This document shows positions 45,266 through 54,989 of a stretch of 64,000 bases of DNA, piece after piece. Within the stretch, counting starts at the first letter, position 1. Each line of letters starts with the position of its first letter. Source of the DNA: Melioribacter sp. GTDB taxonomy: Bacteria > Bacteroidota > Ignavibacteria > Ignavibacteriales > Melioribacteraceae. The DNA lies in assembly GCA_026417975.1 (NCBI GenBank), contig JAOACD010000003.1, positions 124,001-188,000 of the forward strand, written 5' to 3'. Below the pieces are notes generated by a model, which was not told the DNA's origin, searched no databases, and saw only the letters and a list, made by a program, of their open reading frames with translations. A program made the translations under genes and the position numbers.

Positions 45266-46627
45266 TTAATTTGTTAAACTTCTGATTGGTGCAGGTATTC
45301 TTCCACCGCGATTTATAAAATTAGAATTAGCTAGCATTTTTACATTCATCACTGGGGCTTTACCTAGTAAACCACCGTAATTAACAAGATCACCTGCTTT
45401 CTTACCATATGCTGGAATGATTCTTACGGCTGTGGTTTTATCGTTAATTACTCCAATAGCGGCTTCGTCTGCAATTATGCCTGCAATTATTGATGAAGGT
45501 GTATCGCCAGGTATTGCAATCATATCGAGTCCTACTGAACAAACTGATGTCATTGCTTCAAGTTTTTCGAGAGAAAGATTATTGGATAGTACTGCGTTTA
45601 TCATTCCAGCATCTTCGCTTACGGGAATAAAAGCTCCGCTTAAGCCTCCAACAGAAGAACTTGCCATTAGACCAGCTTTTTTTACTGAGTCGTTTAACAT
45701 AGCAAGTGCAGCTGTAGTACCTGTTGCACCTACATCTTCGAGCCCCATAGCTTTCAAAATGTCTGCAATGCTATCTCCTTCAACTGGTGTAGGTGCCAGA
45801 GAAATATCAACAATTCCAAATGGAATACCATTCTTTTCTGCTACTTTACGGCCAATTAATTCACCAGCACGAGTAATTTTAAAAACTGTTTTCTTAATAA
45901 TTTCTGAAAGTTGCTGTAAATCTACTTTGCCTGCTTCTTTAATTGCATCGAGTACTACTCCTGGTCCACTTATTCCAACGTTCAAAGAGACTTCAGGTTC
46001 AGAAACACCATGGAATGCTCCCGCGATAAATGGATTATCTTCTACTGCATTTGCAAATATTACAATCTTTGCACATCCAATAGAATCTTTGTCTTTAGTA
46101 AGTTCTGCGGTTAGTTTAATTATATCTGCCATCATTAAAATTGCATCCATATTAATACCAGCTTTTGTGGATGCAACATTAACACTTGAACAAACTCGTT
46201 TTGTTTGAGACAATGCATAGGGAATTGATTTTATTAATTCTTTTTCTCCATTTGTCATTCCTTTCTGTACTAATGCTGAATAACCAGCAATATAATCAAT
46301 TCCAATTTCTTCAGCAGTTAAATCTAGCGTTTTGGCAATTTCAATAAATTCTTCTGATGTATAGGAATCAAAAGGTATAGAGATTGGAGTAACGGAAATC
46401 CTTTTATTAGCAATAGAAATCCCATATTGTGATTCGATTTCTTTTGCATTTTTAACAAGGTCTTTTGCATAGCGAATTATTTTTTCACGAATTTTTTTCT
46501 TTGAAATTTCCAAATTTTTATCAGCACAATCACGCAAGCTAATTCCCATAGTAACTGTACGAATATCAAAATGTTCAATTTCTGTCATTCGTATTGTCTC
46601 TATTATTTCATCAAAGTCATATTGCAT
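45266..46627 (-). CDS. PFL-family (UPF0210/DUF711) protein
   Basis: 453 residues, a close match to the PFL family throughout: [22 protein letters not shown] at the start, [18 protein letters not shown] and [14 protein letters not shown] in the middle, and [13 protein letters not shown] near the end. These proteins resemble glycyl-radical-like barrels, but no activity is established. The ACT-domain gene lies 40 bases upstream in the same direction, the usual pairing of these two families. Confidence 0.92.
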   Translation of the reverse strand: MQYDFDEIIETIRMTEIEHFDIRTVTMGISLRDCADKNLEISKKKIREKIIRYAKDLVKNAKEIESQYGISIANKRISVTPISIPFDSYTSEEFIEIAKTLDLTAEEIGIDYIAGYSALVQKGMTNGEKELIKSIPYALSQTKRVCSSVNVASTKAGINMDAILMMADIIKLTAELTKDKDSIGCAKIVIFANAVEDNPFIAGAFHGVSEPEVSLNVGISGPGVVLDAIKEAGKVDLQQLSEIIKKTVFKITRAGELIGRKVAEKNGIPFGIVDISLAPTPVEGDSIADILKAMGLEDVGATGTTAALAMLNDSVKKAGLMASSSVGGLSGAFIPVSEDAGMINAVLSNNLSLEKLEAMTSVCSVGLDMIAIPGDTPSSIIAGIIADEAAIGVINDKTTAVRIIPAYGKKAGDLVNYGGLLGKAPVMNVKMLANSNFINRGGRIPAPIRSLTN

Positions 46628-46667
46628 ATTTAATCTTTATATTATATTAGAAGAATTTTGTGATTGA

Positions 46668-47096
46668 TTAAATTCTATGCATATATCTAAATACATCCTC
46701 GTGTTGCAGGTAAATTTTTATTTTAAGTTCTTTAGCAATTCTTTCCATTTCGTTTTGGATTTCTTTTAATTCTTTATTAGATATAGAAATATCAATAATC
46801 ATAATCATAGTAAAAAAATCGCCTATGATTCTTTGACTTAGATCTTCTATGTCACAATTGAAATCTGCTAAAGCTTTTGTAACTGTTGCAATTATACCGG
46901 GTTTATTTAATCCAAATGCGGTTAGTATTACTCTTTCTGGTGGAATTTTTCTTTCTTTTAATTTTAAATCATAACTCTTGGTAAGTAAAATTTTTCTCTT
47001 AATTGCTTCTTTTATTTCTTCTACCGTTAAATTACCGCTGAGTTCGTTAATTGTTTCGTATGTAATTTTTTTAATTTCTTCCTCTGTAAGTTTCAT
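46668..47096 (-). CDS. ACT-domain protein (UPF0237-like) with N-terminal extension
   Basis: 142 residues. The C-terminal ACT domain (about 55-135) begins RVILTAFGLNKPGIIATVTKAL, as in UPF0237 proteins that sense or bind small ligands. About 50 extra helical residues precede it. The normal family is about 90 residues long. It is co-oriented with the PFL gene, its usual partner. The start overlaps the upstream gene's stop by four bases. Confidence 0.85.
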   Translation of the reverse strand: MKLTEEEIKKITYETINELSGNLTVEEIKEAIKRKILLTKSYDLKLKERKIPPERVILTAFGLNKPGIIATVTKALADFNCDIEDLSQRIIGDFFTMIMIIDISISNKELKEIQNEMERIAKELKIKIYLQHEDVFRYMHRI

Positions 47097-47920
47097 GGCT
47101 TATCGCCTTTGTATTCATATTGCAAAAATTTTAATGCATTATTAGAAATAGCAATATTTTTTTCTATAGCAAATTTTTCGGCATTCTGAATATTTCCTCT
47201 ATAAAATCGAAGCCACAATAAACTACCTATTAATGCACCATCAAAAAATCTGTCTTCTGAAAAAGCTTTTACTGTTAAATATCCAAATATCATGTTGTAA
47301 GCCATAGACATTAGACCTGATAAAATATTACCCGTATAAAACTGTCCTGAACCAGGTACAATATAAGAAATTAACTTAGCAAAAGTAACCGAATATTTTT
47401 CCTTTAACACGTTACTTGAAATTTTGCTTAATGTATGTCCTTTTTCTACTTTGTCGAAGTAAGATTTTGCCAATTTCCATTCATCCTTAAAGATATAAAC
47501 CCAGCCTTTCCAATAATTAATAGAGTCTTTCAGTTGATTAAATTCTTCAGTTCTTTCAATTTCGTTTAGTATTTGTAAAGCTCTATCAGTTGTTTTTCTT
47601 AATAAATTGACTTTTACGATTTCAATTTTAGCTCTATATTTTTGTGCACTATTATCTGTTGATAATTCTGCTTTTGAGAAGTATTTAATTGCTTCTTCAT
47701 ATTTTCCACCTGCCTTGTAACATTTTGCTATGTTGAAATTAGTTATAAAAGAGAATGATTTTGAGTTATCAAAAAACATTAACCTTTTGTACTCTGTTAT
47801 TGCATCAAAATAATTTTTATTCTTAAATAGAGAGTCAGCATAACTTAATTGAGTAAAAAGATTTTGTGACAGAATTGTAACCGGGAGGACCAAAAGTAAT
47901 ATTATTAAACTTTTTCTCAT
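47093..47920 (-). CDS. TPR protein with C-terminal membrane/PG-Q-F-Y-type domain, copy 1
   Basis: 275 residues from the ATG at 47920; the reading from 47977 would run through the previous gene. A signal peptide (about 1-18, ILSQNL) is followed by TPR-like helices (about 20-170). A membrane region near the C-terminus begins SYIVPGSGQFYTGNILSGL, similar to DUF5683/TM2-like domains. The neighbour at 47928 has the same layout. Ribosome site TAGG is weak. No function is known. Confidence 0.65.
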   Translation of the reverse strand: MRKSLIILLLVLPVTILSQNLFTQLSYADSLFKNKNYFDAITEYKRLMFFDNSKSFSFITNFNIAKCYKAGGKYEEAIKYFSKAELSTDNSAQKYRAKIEIVKVNLLRKTTDRALQILNEIERTEEFNQLKDSINYWKGWVYIFKDEWKLAKSYFDKVEKGHTLSKISSNVLKEKYSVTFAKLISYIVPGSGQFYTGNILSGLMSMAYNMIFGYLTVKAFSEDRFFDGALIGSLLWLRFYRGNIQNAEKFAIEKNIAISNNALKFLQYEYKGDKP

Positions 47921-47927
47921 TAATTTT

Positions 47928-48833
47928 TTACCTATTAACAAATTCAATGTTAGGTAAAAGAAAATTTCTTTCCTCAAAATAATATTTTATCTTGTTATTA
48001 AAATCATTTTTTAACCGGGCATTATAAATATGTGTTGAAGCAATAGAACCATAAATGTTTCCGGCGTAAGTAATAGCTGATAAACCTGCAAAAAGCCAAC
48101 CTCTAAAATGATGATTATGTTTGAAGTTATCTATGGAAAAAAAAGTAAAAAGACAAGTTGTTATAAATGATGTAATTCCATCACTAATTTTACCTGAATA
48201 GATTTTTCCAAGTCCTGGTAGTATTGCAGAAAGAATTCCTGCCTTATTGGGATTTTTATATTTTGGGGATTTTTTAATTAAGTAAAAATTTTTAATAGAA
48301 ACATAATTTGAATCGTCAAAAGTCGAAAAAAATTCATTTGTATCTGGTAAAGCTGAATTATCGAAGAAGTGTGAAATAAGTGTTAATCTTTTAATTTCTT
48401 TATAATACTTGGTCGTTGAATATACTTCTTTACTAAAAAGATTTCTGAAATAAGAGAAATTTTTAGAATTTAGTCCTATTAAAAAATGGGCTTTAAAAAA
48501 TTCCAGTTTTGCTTCATCTTCAAGACTGGAATTAAAGAAAAGGCTCTTAAAGTTTTCTGCTGCTTCTTCAAATCTTCCTATTCTTAAAAAGCTTTCGGCA
48601 TATTTGAAATAAGCTGTATCGTTCTGATTTTGTTTTAAATACTCTTTATATTCATTTAATGCTCTTAGATAATCTTTTTCGTTAAAAAGATAATTAGCAA
48701 ATTTCAAACGATTATCAGGAGAATTTATATTGGAAATTTGAGGTTTGACGCTTGAAAACATAATTAATAGGAAAAAGAGTATTTTATAAAAAGGCTTTTT
48801 TAACAAATTAAAATAAGGATTTTTACTAATCAA
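47928..48833 (-). CDS. TPR protein with C-terminal membrane domain, copy 2
   Basis: About 301 residues. TPR repeats (about 30-110) are followed by a C-terminal ILSAILPGLGKIYSGKISDG segment, the same PG-x-G-x-x-Y-x-G pattern as in the next gene. The start is uncertain: ATG at 48890 or 48878 would overlap the YidD-like gene by more than 50 bases. TTG at 48833 or 48806 gives a signal-peptide start (LLKKPFYKILFFLLIMFSS). Function is unknown. Confidence 0.6.
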   Translation of the reverse strand: MISKNPYFNLLKKPFYKILFFLLIMFSSVKPQISNINSPDNRLKFANYLFNEKDYLRALNEYKEYLKQNQNDTAYFKYAESFLRIGRFEEAAENFKSLFFNSSLEDEAKLEFFKAHFLIGLNSKNFSYFRNLFSKEVYSTTKYYKEIKRLTLISHFFDNSALPDTNEFFSTFDDSNYVSIKNFYLIKKSPKYKNPNKAGILSAILPGLGKIYSGKISDGITSFITTCLFTFFSIDNFKHNHHFRGWLFAGLSAITYAGNIYGSIASTHIYNARLKNDFNNKIKYYFEERNFLLPNIEFVNR

Positions 48834-49224
48834 TCTTAATTTGTTTACTGTCAAGTAAATAGTTGGAAACTGGGTCATAGAATTTTCCATTTATAATAGA
48901 ATAATTGAGACTTATTTTAAAAGGGTTTAAATCTCTGATAAATCTATCAGAAAATATTAATGTTCCCGTTAAAACATTAGTGGTTCTTATAGCTTCTATA
49001 AAAAATTCGGAACATGTAGGAGTAAAAGAGCAATTATCTCCATCTAAATCAGAAATAAGAAATTTGTAAATTTTCTTAGCATATTCGAAAAAGTCTTTTT
49101 TTGAATTTTTTTCAATTTTCTTTGGACTTTTAATTTCGTAGGATACTTTTACAGAATCCCATTTTGTCCAGTCAGTTTGAGAATAAATAATTGAAGAAAA
49201 TATTAATAGTAAAATATATTTCAT
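48826..49224 (-). CDS. YidD-like protein with a signal peptide
   Basis: 132 residues. A signal peptide (about 1-15) is followed by a YidD-type domain. FLISDLDGDNCSFTPTCSEFFIEAI matches YidD's CRFxPTCSxYxxxA core, followed by GTLIFSDRFIRDLNP. True YidD proteins are about 80 residues and aid YidC membrane insertion; this one is exported and larger. It starts the unit of two TPR/membrane genes downstream. A specific role is inferred only. Confidence 0.75.
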   Translation of the reverse strand: MKYILLLIFSSIIYSQTDWTKWDSVKVSYEIKSPKKIEKNSKKDFFEYAKKIYKFLISDLDGDNCSFTPTCSEFFIEAIRTTNVLTGTLIFSDRFIRDLNPFKISLNYSIINGKFYDPVSNYLLDSKQIKID

Positions 49225-49345
49225 TTCAATTAAGCACTAAATTCTTACTTGTGAAAATAACAAAAAATTTTTGCTTCAAGCTTTATTAACGGAAATAAAA
49301 TGTTTACGTAATTCTTTATAACATTTTTTATATTTATGATTAGTT

Positions 49346-50407
49346 ATGAACAAAAATAACAAAATACTGCTAAAGGGTTTAACTTTAAGTGAACTTCAGG
49401 AATATTTTGTTTCTGTTGGAGAAGAGAAATATAGAGCAGAGCAAATATTTAACTGGCTCTATAATCATATTGTTTTTGATGCTGATGAAATAAAAAATTT
49501 CCCAAAAGATTTAAGAAAAAAAATTAATGAAGTTTGTGAATTAAAAACTTTGGAATTGGTTGATAAACAATATTCAATTAAGACTGCTACACAAAAGTTT
49601 TTGTTTGCTACAAAAGATAATAAAAAGATTGAATCTGTGTTAATTCCAGATAAAGAAAGAAACACGCTTTGTATATCTACTCAGGTAGGGTGTCCACTTG
49701 ATTGTAAATTTTGTGCTACAGGTTTGATGGGTTTTAAGAGAAACTTAACTGCAGGAGAAATAGTAGACCAATATCTATTAGTAGCGAAAGAGTATGGGAA
49801 AGAAAAGATTACAAATATTGTTTTTATGGGAATGGGAGAGCCATTATTAAATTTTCAAAATACACTTAAAGCTATAGAAATATTTACACATGAATTAACG
49901 AAAGGTCTAAGTCGTTTAAGAATAACTATATCAACAGCTGGAATACCTAAGAAGATAATTGAACTAGCCGATAGTGGTCTAAGAGTTAAACTAGCCTTTT
50001 CGCTTCACTCTGCATTTGAAGATATAAGAAGTAAAATTATGCCAATTAATAAAAAGTATTCACTAAATGAAAATTTAGATGCACTCAAATACTATGCAAA
50101 AAAAACAAAAACAAGAATTACATTTGAGTATGTTATGTTAAAAGATATAAATGATAGAAAAGAGGATGTAAAGGCATTAAAAAAACTGTCTAGTCAACTT
50201 CCTTCAAAAATTAATATAATTCCTTTTAATAGTATTAAACATATGAATCCTTCTGGAATTTCTGCTACATTAGAATCTACACCATATGATAAAATAATAG
50301 ATTTTGTAGAACAACTAAGAAAGGAGAACATAACTGTTTTTATAAGAGATACTCAAGGTGATGATATAGCTGCAGCTTGCGGTCAATTAGCAATAAAGCA
50401 TAATTAG
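49346..50407 (+). CDS. rlmN: Dual-specificity 23S rRNA/tRNA methyltransferase RlmN
   Basis: 353 residues. The radical-SAM motif CPLDCKFCATG (CX3CX2C) lies after ISTQVG, with NIVFMGMGEPLLN and a C-terminal QGDDIAAACGQLA holding the second methylation cysteine. It methylates A2503 of 23S rRNA and A37 of some tRNAs. It is a single-gene unit transcribed away from the YidD-like cluster. Confidence 0.96.
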   Translation: MNKNNKILLKGLTLSELQEYFVSVGEEKYRAEQIFNWLYNHIVFDADEIKNFPKDLRKKINEVCELKTLELVDKQYSIKTATQKFLFATKDNKKIESVLIPDKERNTLCISTQVGCPLDCKFCATGLMGFKRNLTAGEIVDQYLLVAKEYGKEKITNIVFMGMGEPLLNFQNTLKAIEIFTHELTKGLSRLRITISTAGIPKKIIELADSGLRVKLAFSLHSAFEDIRSKIMPINKKYSLNENLDALKYYAKKTKTRITFEYVMLKDINDRKEDVKALKKLSSQLPSKINIIPFNSIKHMNPSGISATLESTPYDKIIDFVEQLRKENITVFIRDTQGDDIAAACGQLAIKHN

Positions 50408-50541
50408 ATTTTAGAATTGAAATTTATTTTAATAAAAAAGATAATAGTTCATTTTTGTATTTACTTTATTAATAACAAGACTAAGATTTGCTGAAAAAAA
50501 TAATTATATGATAGATTAATAACGTATAAAGTATTAAATAA

Positions 50542-50982
50542 ATGAGAATGAATTTCATAAGTAGACTTTTAGTAATATTATTTCTGTTATTGTTTTATTT
50601 CTGTAAAGATGATACTGTTATTTATGAAGCTAATGCAATATTGTATCAAATTGATGGATGTCAACCTAAGTTAGAGAAGAAAAGTTTTGGCGATACATGT
50701 TTTAAGTATACTTTTTCTGATAAACTAATAATAGACTTTTGTGTTAGTGGAAATTGCTGTCCAGATAAAAATCGTTACTTAATTACTCATAAGATTTTTA
50801 AAGATACAATTACAATAACTGTAAAAGATACTGCTGCTAATTTGTGTAGGTGTATTTGTAACTATATAATTCATTGCGAATTCGAATTGCTAAATTATGA
50901 TAACTATGTTGTTAAATGCATGTTAGACAAAACTAAAAACTATGAACTATTATACTTACAAAAAGTTATTAGGTTTTATTAA
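50542..50982 (+). CDS. Cysteine-rich secreted protein of unknown function
   Basis: 146 residues with a hydrophobic N-terminus (about 5-20) ending in Cys21, so it may be a lipoprotein, though FYFC is a weak lipobox. The rest holds 10 more cysteines, including GNCC and LCRCIC, which could form disulfides or bind metal. A second ATG at 50548 is possible. I recognise no family. It stands alone; the 283 bases to the next gene contain no feature I can support. Confidence 0.45.
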   Translation: MRMNFISRLLVILFLLLFYFCKDDTVIYEANAILYQIDGCQPKLEKKSFGDTCFKYTFSDKLIIDFCVSGNCCPDKNRYLITHKIFKDTITITVKDTAANLCRCICNYIIHCEFELLNYDNYVVKCMLDKTKNYELLYLQKVIRFY

Positions 50983-51265
50983 TTCTTGCAGAATTTACAT
51001 TGTTAATAAAATAATTAACAATTTTACTATTTATCATAAAAATGTATATTTCTGCTTGATTGATAATTGAGTGATAATCATTGATTAATTTTACTATAAT
51101 CAAAAAATAATATGAGTGATTTAACGTTAATAAGAAAAGTAGAATGGTGGACTATTTTATTTTAATAATTATTTAATGGTAGGATTTTTTACTTTACAAG
51201 AAAATGAAGTAATTTTGTCGAAAGTAGCACAAAGTTTTATAATGAATAATTTTTTAGGAGAACAA

Positions 51266-53233
51266 ATGTATTATCAATTAATAAAGAAATCAGAATTTGA
51301 TAAAGTTAGAAATTTTGAAGGCAATTGGGAATTAAAAATGAAGTTATTTTCGGATATGTGTCGTTTTAATACTTTGGTTGCTGTAAAAAAAGCAGGTTCT
51401 GGTCACCTTGGTTCTTCCTTTAGTGCAATGGATATCGTAACATATCTGTACTTAAATGAATTAAATATACTCAAAGTTGGAATTAACAGCGAGGAGAGGG
51501 ATATATATTTTTCTTCAAAGGGTCATGATGTTCCTGGTCTTTATTCTCTGTTTTATGCTATAGGAATATTGCCAGAAGAAAAGTTGTTAATGCTCAGAAG
51601 GCTTAATGGATTAGATGGACATCCAGATGTAAGAATTCCTGGTATTGAAGCATGCACAGGTTCACTTGGTATGGGAATTTCCAAAGCAAAAGGAATGGCA
51701 TGGGCAAAAAAATACAACGGTAAAAAAGGTAATGTTTACGTTCTTACTGGTGATGGTGAGTTCCAAGAAGGACAGATTTGGGAATCATTACAATCGACAG
51801 CTCATCAAAAAATTACTAATCTTACTGTTATAATGGACCATAATAAATACCAAACAGATATGCTTGTTAAGGATGTGAATAATATCGAAGACATAGTAGC
51901 TAAAGTTAGTTCGTTTGGGTGGCATGTAGTAAGAATTAATGGTCATGATTTTAATCAGCTTAAAGATACTTTCGCTAAGCTTAAGTATATTAATGATAAG
52001 CCGAAAATGATTATAGCTGATACGATTAAAGGTAAAGGCATCTCATTTATGGAAGAACCTTTTACAGAAACTATTTCGGGGAAAACTTACTATAGATGGC
52101 ATAGTGGAGCACCTAATGACGAAAGCTTCTTAAAAGGATTAGATGAGTTGACTGCTTCAATTAATAAAGTAGCAGAAGAACTTGGCATTGACAAAATTGA
52201 AATCCCTGAAAATATAGCTGAAGGAAAAATATCTACAAAGTTTGATAAAGAGTTTGTTACAGATGCATTTGGTGATGCTTTGGTTGAACTTGCAAGAACA
52301 AATGAAAAAATAATAGTTCTTGATGGCGACTTAGCAGCAGATTGTAAACTAAGAAAATTTGAATATGAATTTCCAAATAGATTTATAGAAAATGGTATTG
52401 CAGAACAAGATATGGTTTCGATGGCTGGTGGACTGGCAAGAATGGGCTTATTGCCAATTGTAAATTCTTTTGCAAGCTTTTTAGCAGCTAGAGCAAACGA
52501 ACAAATATACAATAATGCATGCGAAAAGACTAAAATTATTTACGTATGCCATTTTGCTGGTATCATTCCTGCAGGTCCCGGAAAATCTCATCAAAGCATT
52601 AGGGACATTTCCTTATTTGGTGCGATTCCAAATGTTATTATTATACAACCATGCAATTCATTTGAAACAAAAAAGGCACTTGAATATTGTGTAAATGAAG
52701 CAAAAGAAAATTGTGTTTTACGTTTGTCTATTGGTCCCTCTCCCGAAAGAATAGAACTACCTAGTGATTATGAATTTATTCCTGGAATTGGAACAGGGTT
52801 AACAGAAGGAAAAGATGCAATAATTTTTGCATATGGACCAGTTATGCTACACGAAGCATTAAGTGCATATAGAATTTTGAGAAAGGTAAACTATGGATTA
52901 AAAGTTGTTAATATGCCTTGGCTAAATAGAATTGATTTAGACTGGATTGATAGTATAACAAGAAATTACAAGAGTATTTTTGTGTTAGAAGACCACTCAA
53001 CATTTGGTGGGTTAGGAGAAAGAATATTAGATGCACTAGCAGATATTCATCATTTTCAAGGGAAAAAATTTGATATTATAGGACTTGACGATTATCCAGA
53101 ATGTGGAACTCCTTTAGAAGTTTTACAATATCATGGATTAGATGGGCTGTCATTAGCAAAAAGAATATCTGGAATTGATAATTTAACTTTGCACGAAGAG
53201 TCGAAAAGTTATTCTGATTCAGCTCCTCAATAA
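51266..53233 (+). CDS. tkt: Transketolase (single-chain)
   Basis: 655 residues from the ATG at 51266, chosen for its TAGGAG ribosome site (51255-51260); in-frame ATGs at 51176 and 51242 lack one. The N-terminal part has the TPP-binding GDGEFQEGQIWE...NKYQ motif, with AGSGHLGSSFSAMDI at the start. The middle part (about 325-510) is the pyrimidine-binding domain with GIAEQDMVSMAGGLA. The C-terminal domain is last. The family's two-subunit form is often split, but here one protein carries all three domains. It serves the pentose phosphate pathway. Confidence 0.92.
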   Translation: MYYQLIKKSEFDKVRNFEGNWELKMKLFSDMCRFNTLVAVKKAGSGHLGSSFSAMDIVTYLYLNELNILKVGINSEERDIYFSSKGHDVPGLYSLFYAIGILPEEKLLMLRRLNGLDGHPDVRIPGIEACTGSLGMGISKAKGMAWAKKYNGKKGNVYVLTGDGEFQEGQIWESLQSTAHQKITNLTVIMDHNKYQTDMLVKDVNNIEDIVAKVSSFGWHVVRINGHDFNQLKDTFAKLKYINDKPKMIIADTIKGKGISFMEEPFTETISGKTYYRWHSGAPNDESFLKGLDELTASINKVAEELGIDKIEIPENIAEGKISTKFDKEFVTDAFGDALVELARTNEKIIVLDGDLAADCKLRKFEYEFPNRFIENGIAEQDMVSMAGGLARMGLLPIVNSFASFLAARANEQIYNNACEKTKIIYVCHFAGIIPAGPGKSHQSIRDISLFGAIPNVIIIQPCNSFETKKALEYCVNEAKENCVLRLSIGPSPERIELPSDYEFIPGIGTGLTEGKDAIIFAYGPVMLHEALSAYRILRKVNYGLKVVNMPWLNRIDLDWIDSITRNYKSIFVLEDHSTFGGLGERILDALADIHHFQGKKFDIIGLDDYPECGTPLEVLQYHGLDGLSLAKRISGIDNLTLHEESKSYSDSAPQ

Positions 53234-53280
53234 TAGTAATATTCTTTAGTTACTTTAGACTTACACTTGTAATTCCCACT

Positions 53281-53305
53281 TTATAAAAAATTTATAATTT
53301 TTTTT
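53281..53305 (+). terminator. AT-only hairpin with T-run after transketolase
   Basis: TTATAAA (53281-53287) and TTTATAA (53291-53297) around a 3-base loop, followed by a nine-T run. The stem is weak because it lacks G:C pairs. Confidence 0.4.
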
Positions 53306-53411
53306 TCATTAATGAAAAATCTTCGATTAAAGATTAGCTAAAATAAGCTATTGTGTGTCTGGCAAAAGATTTGAAAGTGATACCCTGTTAGTCAAATTAA
53401 GGAGACTAAAA

Positions 53412-53621
53412 ATGGTTATTACAGATGACTGCATAAGCTGTTCTGCATGTGTTGATGAGTGTGAAAACAATGCAATTTATAATGCAGGAGAAGAATATAT
53501 AGTAGATGGTCAAACAAAACCTCCTATTTCAGAACAGCATACATTTATTGCTCCTGAGTTGTGCAACAATTGTAAATCATGTGTAGAAGTTTGTGCAGTA
53601 GATGCAATTGTTGAAGGATAA
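53412..53621 (+). CDS. Short 2[4Fe-4S] ferredoxin
   Basis: 69 residues from the ATG at 53412 with an AAGGAGA ribosome site; an earlier reading from 53355 lacks one. Two cluster motifs are seen, CISCSACVDEC (near 7-17) and CNNCKSCVEVC (near 51-61). The usual proline after the fourth cysteine is replaced by Glu and Ala. It is a small soluble electron carrier. It is transcribed alone and ends at the hairpin at 53641-53676. Confidence 0.9.
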   Translation: MVITDDCISCSACVDECENNAIYNAGEEYIVDGQTKPPISEQHTFIAPELCNNCKSCVEVCAVDAIVEG

Positions 53622-53640
53622 TTCTATAATCAAATTTTTA

Positions 53641-53676
53641 AAACCCGATTCAAAGATTTGAATCGGGTTTTTTATT
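53641..53676 (+). terminator. Rho-independent terminator after the small ferredoxin
   Basis: AAACCCGATTCAA (53641-53653) and TTGAATCGGGTTT (53658-53670) around a 4-base loop, then a T-run. It separates the ferredoxin gene from the convergent thioredoxin gene and may act in both directions. Confidence 0.88.
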
Positions 53677-53687
53677 TTATAACATTA

Positions 53688-54023
53688 TTAATTGATGTTA
53701 TTTATATATGGTTTTATCTTCGAAACTAAATGATGTTTAGGAACAGCTCCTATTACTGCATCTACAAATTTTCCGTTCTTAAAAATTCCTAGAGTTGGGA
53801 TACTCATTATACCATACTGAGTAGCAACCCCAAAATTTTCGTCTGTATTTACCTTTACTACTTTAAGCTTGCCTGCATATTCACTAGCAATTTCTTCAAT
53901 AATAGGTGCTACCATTCTACATGGTCCACACCATGGTGCCCAGAAATCAACAAGAACTGGAAGATCAGATTCTAATACTTCTTTTTGAAAATTGAAATCA
54001 GTTCCTTCAATAATGTTGCTCAT
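53688..54023 (-). CDS. trxA: Thioredoxin
   Basis: 111 residues with the active site WCGPC (Cys32 and Cys35) and [10 protein letters not shown] near residue 75. It reduces protein disulfides in the cytoplasm. It is preceded by AGGAG and is transcribed toward the ferredoxin. The sdh operon lies on the other side of its start, 297 bases away. Confidence 0.96.
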   Translation of the reverse strand: MSNIIEGTDFNFQKEVLESDLPVLVDFWAPWCGPCRMVAPIIEEIASEYAGKLKVVKVNTDENFGVATQYGIMSIPTLGIFKNGKFVDAVIGAVPKHHLVSKIKPYINNIN

Positions 54024-54158
54024 TTGATTACTCCTATTTTTTTTAATTTCACATTATATGATGCAATAATAATGAGTAAGATTCTTAAAAAATATTACGT
54101 TTTTAATTTTGTTTGTGTAACTGTCAAATTTAAGTGAGCTTATATAGGAAGGGGGTAT

Positions 54159-54251
54159 GTGTATTTTTCTTATTTGAAAAAGATAATTAATAGACTTATC
54201 TTAATTATTGCATATATAAATTTTGGTGCATACAGTGCTTCCTCTAAATAA
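54159..54251 (+). CDS. Possible 30-codon hydrophobic small ORF before sdhC
   Basis: The 297-base gap between trxA and sdhC is AT-rich, apart from a strong GGAAGGGGG purine run at about 54147-54155. A GTG at 54159 starts a 30-codon reading frame with a signal-like hydrophobic core (LKKIINRLILIIAYINFG) that ends ASSK. It could be a tiny membrane peptide, a leader or chance. The rest of the gap holds no other feature I can support, beyond the presumed sdh promoter. Confidence 0.25.
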   Translation: MYFSYLKKIINRLILIIAYINFGAYSASSK

Positions 54252-54320
54252 GATTATAATTCACTTCTTAGAAAAATTTCATAGAAAAAGTCAATTAACT
54301 TAAAATACAGGAGAATTTTA

Positions 54321-54989
54321 ATGGGTTGGTTTTTTAATGCATTAAACTCTTCTATAGGCAAAAAAATTCTAATGGCAATTACTGGAATTTGTTTGATGCT
54401 TTTTTTAATAATACATCTTGTTAATAACTTGTCGCTTTTTGGTGGCGAGCAGATGTTTAATAACGTTGTAAAAAATCTTGACACAATAAAGCCATTTATA
54501 AGAGTAATTGAATTAATATTACTTCTGGTATTCGTGATACATATTTTTAATGGGGTAAGGTTATGGTATGAAAATAAAAAAGCTCGACCAATTAAATATA
54601 AGATAAATGCAATTTCAAAAAATACAAATATCTTTTCCCGCACAATGATATGGAGCGGTAGTATTATTTTTATTTTTCTTGTGTTTCATTTAAGAACTTT
54701 CTGGATTTCTTTTAATTTAGGTCATCCTTTAGCTTTATCTCATAATTATTACCAAATTGTTGTTTTGGCGTTTCAAGATCCAGTTTATTCTATATTTTAC
54801 ATAGTTGCATTGATATTTTTGGGATTTCATCTTAAACATGGTTTTCAAAGTGCATTCCAAACTTTTGGATGGAATAATAAGAAGTATTTCCCTTTTATAC
54901 AAAAATTAGGACTTATTTACACTTTAGTAATGGTTATAGGCTTTATGTCGATTCCTATATACTTTTTATTTTTTTACGGAGGTAAATAA
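54321..54989 (+). CDS. sdhC: Succinate dehydrogenase/fumarate reductase cytochrome b subunit (type B)
   Basis: 222 residues with five membrane helices, the single-anchor type-B form common in Bacteroidota. Haem-ligand candidates are His in [23 protein letters not shown] and FLGFHLKHG, enough for two haems. It passes electrons between the iron-sulfur subunit and quinone. An AGGAG ribosome site precedes it, and the stop overlaps sdhA by one base. Confidence 0.94.
   Translation: MGWFFNALNSSIGKKILMAITGICLMLFLIIHLVNNLSLFGGEQMFNNVVKNLDTIKPFIRVIELILLLVFVIHIFNGVRLWYENKKARPIKYKINAISKNTNIFSRTMIWSGSIIFIFLVFHLRTFWISFNLGHPLALSHNYYQIVVLAFQDPVYSIFYIVALIFLGFHLKHGFQSAFQTFGWNNKKYFPFIQKLGLIYTLVMVIGFMSIPIYFLFFYGGK

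Noticed and set aside
45417-46208. Long open frame on the plus strand opposite the PFL gene
   Set aside because: It is a shadow of the well-conserved PFL gene on the minus strand; it has no ribosome site and no recognisable motif.
52090-52512. Minus-strand frame inside transketolase
   Set aside because: Lies wholly inside a conserved gene and has no matching start signal.
54254-54643. Minus-strand frame over sdhC
   Set aside because: Overlaps the sdhC start and its ribosome site and shows no motif.
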